Shown: one piece after another, positions 14,829 through 19,696 of the stretch
Numbering within the stretch: the first letter of the stretch is position 1
Layout of the letters: each line of letters begins with the position of its first letter
Source: an uncultured beta proteobacterium
Lineage (GTDB): Bacteria; Pseudomonadota; Gammaproteobacteria; Burkholderiales; SG8-39
NCBI GenBank assembly: GCA_902826155.1
Contig: CADEDU010000069.1
Coordinates: 1 to 19,696, forward strand
Direction: 5' to 3'
Length of the DNA stretch: 19,696 nucleotides
The notes under the pieces: model-generated
What the model was told of the DNA's origin: nothing
Seen by the model: only the letters and a program-made list of their open reading frames with translations
Database searches by the model: none
Made by a program: the position numbers and the translations under genes

Positions 14829-16361
14829 CTACATCGTTGCGCCGAGCATCCACGGCGCGAACTCGTCGTCGCCGTAGCCCCACAGTTCGCTCTTCGACTT
14901 CCGACCCGACGCCGTGGCGAGAATCAGGTCGAAAAAGCGTGCACCGGCTGCCTCGATCGATTCCTTGCCATCGACGATCGTGCCGCAATTGATGTCCATG
15001 TCGTCTTCCTGCTTCTCGAACAGCGCGGTGTTGGTGGCGAGCTTGAGTGACGGTGCGGGCTTGCAGCCGTAGGCCGAGCCGCGGCCGGTGGTGAAGCAGA
15101 TCATGTTGGCGCCGCCAGCCACCTGTCCGGTGGCCGATACCGGGTCGTAGCCGGGTGTGTCCATGTAGACGAAGCCCTTCGCGGTGACCGGCTCGGCGTA
15201 CTCGAGCACGTCGACCAGATTGGTGGTGCCGCCTTTGGCCACCGCGCCCAGTGACTTCTCGAGGATGGTCGTCAGACCGCCCGCCTTGTTGCCAGGCGAA
15301 GGGTTGTTGTTCATTTCGTTGCCGTTGCGCGCGGTGTAGTCCTCCCACCACTTGATGCGGGCAATCAGCTTCTCGCCCACTTCGCGCGACACCGCGCGAC
15401 GCGTCAGCAGGTGTTCGGCGCCGTAGATCTCCGGCGTCTCCGACAGGATTGCGGTGCCACCGTGCCGCACCAGTAGATCGACCGCCGCACCCAACGCCGG
15501 ATTGGCGCTGATGCCCGAATACCCATCGGACCCGCCGCATTGCAAACCGAGCACGAGATGGCTTGCCGGAACGGTCTCGCGCGTCACGTTGTTGGCTTCG
15601 GGCAGCAACTCCTTGATGCGCGCGACGCCTTCATCGACCGCTTTGCGCGTGCCGCCGGTGTCCTGGATCGTGAATGCATGCAGGTGGCTCGAGCGCTTCA
15701 TGCCCTGCGCGGCGAGCAGGTTGTTGATCTGGTTCGCCTCACAGCCCAGCCCGACCAGCAGCACCGAATGGAAGTTGGCGTGGCGGATGTAGCCCGCGGT
15801 GGTCCGGCGCAGGATGTCGACCGCCTCGCCCTCGGAGGCCATGCCGCAGCCGGTCTTGTGCGTGAGTGCCACCACGCCGTCGACGTTCGGGAACTCATCC
15901 AGTCGATTCTCGAAGTGCCGCGCGATCATCTTGGCTACGGTGGCCGAGCAATTGACGCTGGTGATCACGCCGATATAGTTGCGCGTGGCCACTCGTCCCG
16001 CGTTGCCGCCGTGCTTGCGCACGATGCCCTGGAACGTCGCCGGCGGCAGGATGAATTCGGTGGGTTTCTGCTCGGCGCAGTACGCGTAGTCGCGCGCGAA
16101 ATTGCCCATCGACAGGTTGTGAACGTGCACGTGCTCGCCGGCTTTGATGTCGCGGGTGGCGAAGCCGATGATCTGGTTGTAGCGCCGCACCGGATCTCCG
16201 GCAGCGACCTCGCGCGTGGCGATCTTGTGGCCAGGCGGCACTTTCACGTTGACGCGTACGTTCTCGCGGGCGAGCAGTGTTCCAGTCGGCAGCTCAGTGC
16301 GTGCGATCACGACGTCGTCGGCAGCATGCAATCGGATGACCAGGTCGGCCGGTTGGAGCAT
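14829..16361 (-). CDS. UxaA/GarD family dehydratase (altronate / galactarate dehydratase family)
   Basis: This 510-residue Fe2+-dependent dehydratase family member normally removes water from a sugar acid to give a 2-keto-3-deoxy acid. The N-terminal SAF-like domain (about 1-85) contains VPPGHKIATREVAAGD and AGEHVHVHN, as in UxaA. The large domain (about 105-510) holds the family blocks HKTGCGMASEGEAV, LLVGLGCEANQ, LGLQCGGSDGYSG (271-283), NPSPGNKAGGLTT (353-365) and FTTGRGSAYG. AGEHVHVHN and AGG in NPSPGNKAGG match E. coli UxaA more closely than GarD, but the substrate is not determined. GGAG lies about 10 bases before the ATG. It follows the TAXI binding protein gene by 43 bases and is followed by the DUF4189-like gene. 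Confidence 0.9.
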   Translation of the reverse strand: MLQPADLVIRLHAADDVVIARTELPTGTLLARENVRVNVKVPPGHKIATREVAAGDPVRRYNQIIGFATRDIKAGEHVHVHNLSMGNFARDYAYCAEQKPTEFILPPATFQGIVRKHGGNAGRVATRNYIGVITSVNCSATVAKMIARHFENRLDEFPNVDGVVALTHKTGCGMASEGEAVDILRRTTAGYIRHANFHSVLLVGLGCEANQINNLLAAQGMKRSSHLHAFTIQDTGGTRKAVDEGVARIKELLPEANNVTRETVPASHLVLGLQCGGSDGYSGISANPALGAAVDLLVRHGGTAILSETPEIYGAEHLLTRRAVSREVGEKLIARIKWWEDYTARNGNEMNNNPSPGNKAGGLTTILEKSLGAVAKGGTTNLVDVLEYAEPVTAKGFVYMDTPGYDPVSATGQVAGGANMICFTTGRGSAYGCKPAPSLKLATNTALFEKQEDDMDINCGTIVDGKESIEAAGARFFDLILATASGRKSKSELWGYGDDEFAPWMLGATM

Positions 16362-16404
16362 GAATGAGGGTCTCCGGAAGGGAAATGGCTGGTGCGTTCG
16401 TTCG

Positions 16405-17364
16405 TCAGCGTACTAGTCCCGCCTCGCGCATGTAGCGCAGAACTCCCGGATGCAGCACGTCCTGACGCGGTACCGCAGCCAGCGTATTCGCCAGCGTCGT
16501 TTCCTTCAACTGCGTATTACCTGGGCCCGCCCCCGACTCCAGACGATGGATTGCCTTGGCAAGCCGGTAAGCGACGTCATCGGGCAGATTGGTTCGCGCG
16601 AGCACGAACGGCCATGAGCCGACCGATTCGACCGCAGTGGTCTGGCCCGGATAGCTATTGGCCGGTAGCGTGATCTTCTTGATGAACGTGTGCTTGCCGG
16701 TGATCCGGCTGATCTCCTCGGCGGTCGGTGCAATCAATCGTGCACCGGCCGGACTCGTTGCGACCGCGTTGAATCCAGGCCAGGCGAGTCCGCCGCCCCA
16801 CAGGGCCGCGACTTTGCCTTCGAGCACCATCACTGGCCCGTCACCCGCCTTGTCGAGCAGATGAGGTTCGAAATCCTTGTTGTAGTCGAGGCCCACACCG
16901 TCCATTGCGTAGCGAGCGAGCACGACCAGACCCGAGCCGCGCGCACCCCAAGCGATCGGCTTGCCTTTGAGGTCGGCGATGGTGCGATAGGGACTGTCGG
17001 CGCGCACCACAAACATTCCCGGCTGCGAGTACATGGCGTTGATGATGCGCAGATTGCCTGGCGCGCGGCCGATGCCCACGATCGCTTCATAGGTGACTTC
17101 GCCGGTGGCCAGTGCGATGTCCACCTTGCCCGATTCGATCAGTGGGATGTTCTCGGTACTGCCTTTCGTGTTGCGGGTCTGAATCGCGAGCGTGGGGTCG
17201 ATCGCGTTGAGTGCGGCGGCATAGGCATCGCCGTACACCGGAAAGCCGCCGCCGGGGGTGGCGGTCGCGAGGCTGATCATGGTCTTCTCCTGGGCATGGG
17301 CCGTGCCCGCCACCATCACTGCGGCGGCTGCGCAAAACGCAATCGAGGTAATCGCACCGGGCAT
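16405..17364 (-). CDS. TAXI family TRAP transporter solute-binding protein
   Basis: This is a 319-residue periplasmic binding protein. A signal peptide ends at TAHA (21-24). The mature part begins with the TAXI pattern: MISLATATPGGGFPVYGDAYAAALN, then IQTRNTKGSTENIPLIESGKVDIAL and GNLRIINAMY, PGMFVVRADSPYRTIADLKGKPIAWGARGSG. Such proteins capture organic acids (for example glutamate or 2-oxoglutarate in studied cases) for a DctQM-type or fused membrane unit. No such membrane gene is in this window. The start lies only six bases after the stop of the amidohydrolase gene, so the two are co-transcribed. Confidence 0.93.
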   Translation of the reverse strand: MPGAITSIAFCAAAAVMVAGTAHAQEKTMISLATATPGGGFPVYGDAYAAALNAIDPTLAIQTRNTKGSTENIPLIESGKVDIALATGEVTYEAIVGIGRAPGNLRIINAMYSQPGMFVVRADSPYRTIADLKGKPIAWGARGSGLVVLARYAMDGVGLDYNKDFEPHLLDKAGDGPVMVLEGKVAALWGGGLAWPGFNAVATSPAGARLIAPTAEEISRITGKHTFIKKITLPANSYPGQTTAVESVGSWPFVLARTNLPDDVAYRLAKAIHRLESGAGPGNTQLKETTLANTLAAVPRQDVLHPGVLRYMREAGLVR

Positions 17365-17370
17365 CTGGGG

Positions 17371-18399
17371 TCATCCGTGTGGTTTGAAGTCTTTGCCCAT
17401 GCGCATCAGTCGCAGGGCATTGAGGGCGTAGATCTTTTGTTTGTCCGTTTCACTCAAGCCCAGTTCCTCGACCGAGCGAATGCCTTCGCGAATGAACATC
17501 GGACCGCCCTCCGGATCGAACGGACAGTCGCTGGCGAACAGCACGTTGTCGACGCCGAAAAAGTCCAACCCGCAGCGCAGCGCCGAGGTCGAGCCGCCCA
17601 GTACCGTGTCGCCGTAGAACATCTTGAAATACTCGATCGGCGGCTTCGACATGCGCTTGAGCACGTCGCTGTAGTCCTCATCGGCCGTGCGGCTGCCGAG
17701 TTGCGCCCACAGCGTTTCGCAGCGGCCGGCGAAGTACGGGATCATCCCGCCACAGTGATGCGTGATCAGCCGCATCGTCGGCAACTTGTCGAGCAGTCCG
17801 GAGAACACCATGCGCGCGAGCGCCGCGCTGGTCTCATAGGGCCAGCCAAGCACCTGCCAGATTTCGTATTTTGAGGATTTTTCGGTCGGGTAGTCCGCAC
17901 GCGTTCCCGGGCGCACCGGGTGCATCCAGATCGGCAGCTTGTGTTTGAGCGTGACGCGCTCGAACACCGGGTAGAACTCCGGATCGTCGAGCGGCCGGCC
18001 GTTCACGCTGGTGAGGATCTGGATGCCGCGTGCGCCTAACTTCTCGATGGCGCGGTCCATCTCCTCGAGCGCGGCCGGCACGTTGCTCATCGGCAGCGAC
18101 GCAACGAACACCGGAAATTTCTTCGGATACTTCGCGCAGATCGCCGCCATGTCGTCGTTGGCAATGCGCGCCAGCTCCGGGGCGAATTCGGGGCCGCCCA
18201 CCATCTCCGGGCCGGGCAAGCCAAGCGTCAGCACCTGCTGCACGTCGGGCCATTGGTCGAGCATCTGCGCACGCGCCTCGAGATCCCACAGCATGCGCAG
18301 GCTCGACATGCGTTTGACGATGCCTGCGTCCTTCATGTGCTGCTTCATCAGCTCGAGATAGCGCGGCGGCATCACGTGGTTGTAGACGTCGATCTTCAT
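17371..18399 (-). CDS. Amidohydrolase-2 family protein (ACMSD / decarboxylase-like)
   Basis: This 342-residue TIM-barrel protein belongs to the amidohydrolase-2 family, which includes 2-amino-3-carboxymuconate-6-semialdehyde decarboxylase, gamma-resorcylate decarboxylase and related non-oxidative decarboxylases and hydrolases. Visible metal and active-site candidates are His8 (YNHVMPP), His160 (IWMHPVRPG), His214/His215 (ITHHCGG) and Asp291 (LFASDCPFDPEGGP). The first residue of the usual HxH pair is Tyr6, so the metal site differs from ACMSD. The start is supported by AGGAGA upstream of ATG 18399. It is the first gene of the leftward catabolic operon and is divergent from the monooxygenase gene. 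Confidence 0.9.
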   Translation of the reverse strand: MKIDVYNHVMPPRYLELMKQHMKDAGIVKRMSSLRMLWDLEARAQMLDQWPDVQQVLTLGLPGPEMVGGPEFAPELARIANDDMAAICAKYPKKFPVFVASLPMSNVPAALEEMDRAIEKLGARGIQILTSVNGRPLDDPEFYPVFERVTLKHKLPIWMHPVRPGTRADYPTEKSSKYEIWQVLGWPYETSAALARMVFSGLLDKLPTMRLITHHCGGMIPYFAGRCETLWAQLGSRTADEDYSDVLKRMSKPPIEYFKMFYGDTVLGGSTSALRCGLDFFGVDNVLFASDCPFDPEGGPMFIREGIRSVEELGLSETDKQKIYALNALRLMRMGKDFKPHG

Positions 18400-18485
18400 G
18401 ATGTCTCCTGGTCGAGTGGTATGGTTGCAGCGGCGCCGAATCAGCTTGTCACTCGCGCGGGCGGCCTGTCAAACCCAATCACGCC
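18400..18485. promoter_or_regulatory. Divergent promoter region of the catabolic locus
   Basis: This 86-base spacer separates the divergent amidohydrolase and monooxygenase starts, so both promoters should lie here or extend into the genes. On the - strand a perfect -35 hexamer TTGACA lies at 18467-18472, but no good -10 is seen 16-18 bases further. No regulator gene is adjacent within the window. The AGGAGA for the leftward gene lies at about 18404-18410. Confidence 0.4.
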
Positions 18486-19696
18486 ATGCAGAACCAATCA
18501 CTACGCACGCGGGTCGTCATCGCCGGTGGTGGACCGGGCGGGCTCATCACCGCGATCGAACTGGGCCGCCGCGGCGTGCCGTGTGTGCTTCTCGAACAGC
18601 GCGACGGCCCGCCGCGCTTTCCGAAGGCCAATGCCACCACCTCGCGCACGATGGAGCATTTCCGCCGCCTGGGGTTTTCGGCGGAGATCCGCGCGCTCGG
18701 GCTGCCGGCCGATCATCCGCAAGACATCGCCTATTTCACGCGCTATTCCAGGCACGAACTGGCCCGGGTGCATTGGCGTTCGCGTCGCGAGGCGGCGCTG
18801 GCGCGCGAGCAAGCCAACTCGCGCTGGCCCACGCCCGAGCCGCTGCATCGCACGCAGCAGATGTACATCGAAGCGGTGCTGAAGCGGCAGGCCGAGCGCT
18901 GGCCGTCGCTCGAAGTGCGCTTTGGCTGGCGCATGAACGGGTTCGAGACAACCGAGCGCGGCGTCAAGGCGACGGCCGAACACGTTGCTTCGGGCGCCAC
19001 GAGTTCCATCGAGGCCGACTATCTCGTCGGATGCGACGGGCCACGCTCGCTCGTACGCACCACGCTTGGCATTCAGTACCAGGGCTGGGCGAGCGAAGAG
19101 CGCGACTTCCTCGGCGGGCGCATGCTCGGCACGTTCTTTCGATCACCGGCGTTCTACGACGTGGTGCGAGCGCCCAAGAGCTGGCAGTACTGGGCCGTGA
19201 ACCGCGAACGACGCGGGCTGGTGTGCGCGATCGACGGCAATGGATTGTTCGTCGCCGCCACGCAACTGCCGCGCGGCGTGGAGCCCACCGAGTCGTTCGG
19301 CCGTGATTCGTTGATGCAGGCGGCAGGCTGCGAATTTCCGATCGAGCTGATCAGCACCGAACCTTGGACCGCGGGCTTTACGCTGGTGGCCGAGCGCTAC
19401 AGCGATCCGCACCGGCGTGTGTTCCTGGTGGGCGATGCGGCGCATCTGTTCACGCCCACCGGCGGTCAGGGCTACAACACCACGGTCGATGATGCGGCGA
19501 ATCTCGGCTGGAAGCTCGCGGCGGTGTGCCAGGGCTGGGGCGGCGCACAGCTCCTCTCGACCTATGAGCACGAGCGCCGGCCGATCGCGGTGCGCAATAC
19601 CACCTTCGCGCGCGCAATGGCCGATTCGATCGGACGCATGCCGGCGTCGCCGGAACTGGAGGATGAGTCCGAGCAGGGAGCCGCTGCCCGCGCGGC
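18486..19696 (+). CDS. FAD-dependent monooxygenase, phenol hydroxylase/TfdB-like (3' end outside window)
   Basis: The reading frame is open from ATG 18486 to the end of the window, giving 403 residues without a stop. The flavoprotein hydroxylase motifs are clear: VVIAGGGPGGL (10-20) for the FAD ADP moiety, the ADYLVGCDGPRSLVR (177-191) DG motif, and RVFLVGDAAHLFTPTGGQGYN (311-331), the second FAD motif. This layout is typical of NAD(P)H-dependent aromatic hydroxylases such as TfdB, PheA and MhpA, but the substrate is unknown. The N-terminal region is complete; part of the C terminus is missing. No strong ribosome binding site is seen before the ATG. The position opposite the amidohydrolase gene suggests they share a pathway and a control region. 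Confidence 0.9.
   Translation, partial: MQNQSLRTRVVIAGGGPGGLITAIELGRRGVPCVLLEQRDGPPRFPKANATTSRTMEHFRRLGFSAEIRALGLPADHPQDIAYFTRYSRHELARVHWRSRREAALAREQANSRWPTPEPLHRTQQMYIEAVLKRQAERWPSLEVRFGWRMNGFETTERGVKATAEHVASGATSSIEADYLVGCDGPRSLVRTTLGIQYQGWASEERDFLGGRMLGTFFRSPAFYDVVRAPKSWQYWAVNRERRGLVCAIDGNGLFVAATQLPRGVEPTESFGRDSLMQAAGCEFPIELISTEPWTAGFTLVAERYSDPHRRVFLVGDAAHLFTPTGGQGYNTTVDDAANLGWKLAAVCQGWGGAQLLSTYEHERRPIAVRNTTFARAMADSIGRMPASPELEDESEQGAAARA

Noticed and set aside
14386..15540. Open frame of 384 codons on the - strand over the dehydratase 3' half
   Set aside because: Most of it lies out of frame within the UxaA/GarD gene and has Arg/Gly-rich shadow composition; only the last 144 codons from 14820 look like a real secreted protein.
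16690..17874. Open frame of 394 codons antisense to the TAXI and amidohydrolase genes
   Set aside because: It spans the boundary of two well-supported genes on the other strand and shows no domain or ribosome binding site.

Overview
This is a GC-rich chromosomal window with dense operons and mostly ordinary proteobacterial housekeeping genes. It suggests a Betaproteobacterium, probably Burkholderiales or a relative. The best support is a homolog of the beta-proteobacterial proteasome homolog (BPH), a family described mainly from that class. E3 carrying its own lipoyl domain, a bifunctional-type ArgA and a TAXI binding protein all fit. No rRNA, tRNA, insertion sequence, phage gene or CRISPR array was seen.

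Left part (1-4980): the 3' end of a pyruvate dehydrogenase operon on the + strand. The order is aceE (E1, truncated by the window edge), aceF (E2), an HslV-like BPH threonine-protease subunit, then lpdA (E3 with an N-terminal lipoyl domain), closed by a strong bidirectional terminator. The protease gene sits between E2 and E3 and overlaps lpdA by ATGA, which makes it the most interesting feature here.

Middle part (5010-14193): a convergent YidB-like gene; rpiA followed closely by an unrecognised secreted 396-residue protein; then, on the - strand, rsmE, argA and yggX. Divergent from rsmE is a + strand operon of an inositol-monophosphatase-family enzyme, an ABC ATPase and an ABC-2 permease, each overlapping the next by 1-4 bases. 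A small secreted protein of 68 residues with a dyad in its leader and tandem terminators follows, and then a stand-alone enoyl-CoA hydratase/isomerase family gene.

Right part (14386-19696): an accessory catabolic locus. On the - strand, read from right to left, are an amidohydrolase-2 family protein, a TAXI-type TRAP solute-binding protein, a UxaA/GarD-family sugar-acid dehydratase and a small cysteine-rich DUF4189-like secreted protein. A FAD-dependent aromatic-ring hydroxylase-like monooxygenase diverges from them and runs off the right edge. The set looks like uptake and breakdown of an organic acid (aromatic or sugar acid), but the substrate cannot be read from the sequence.
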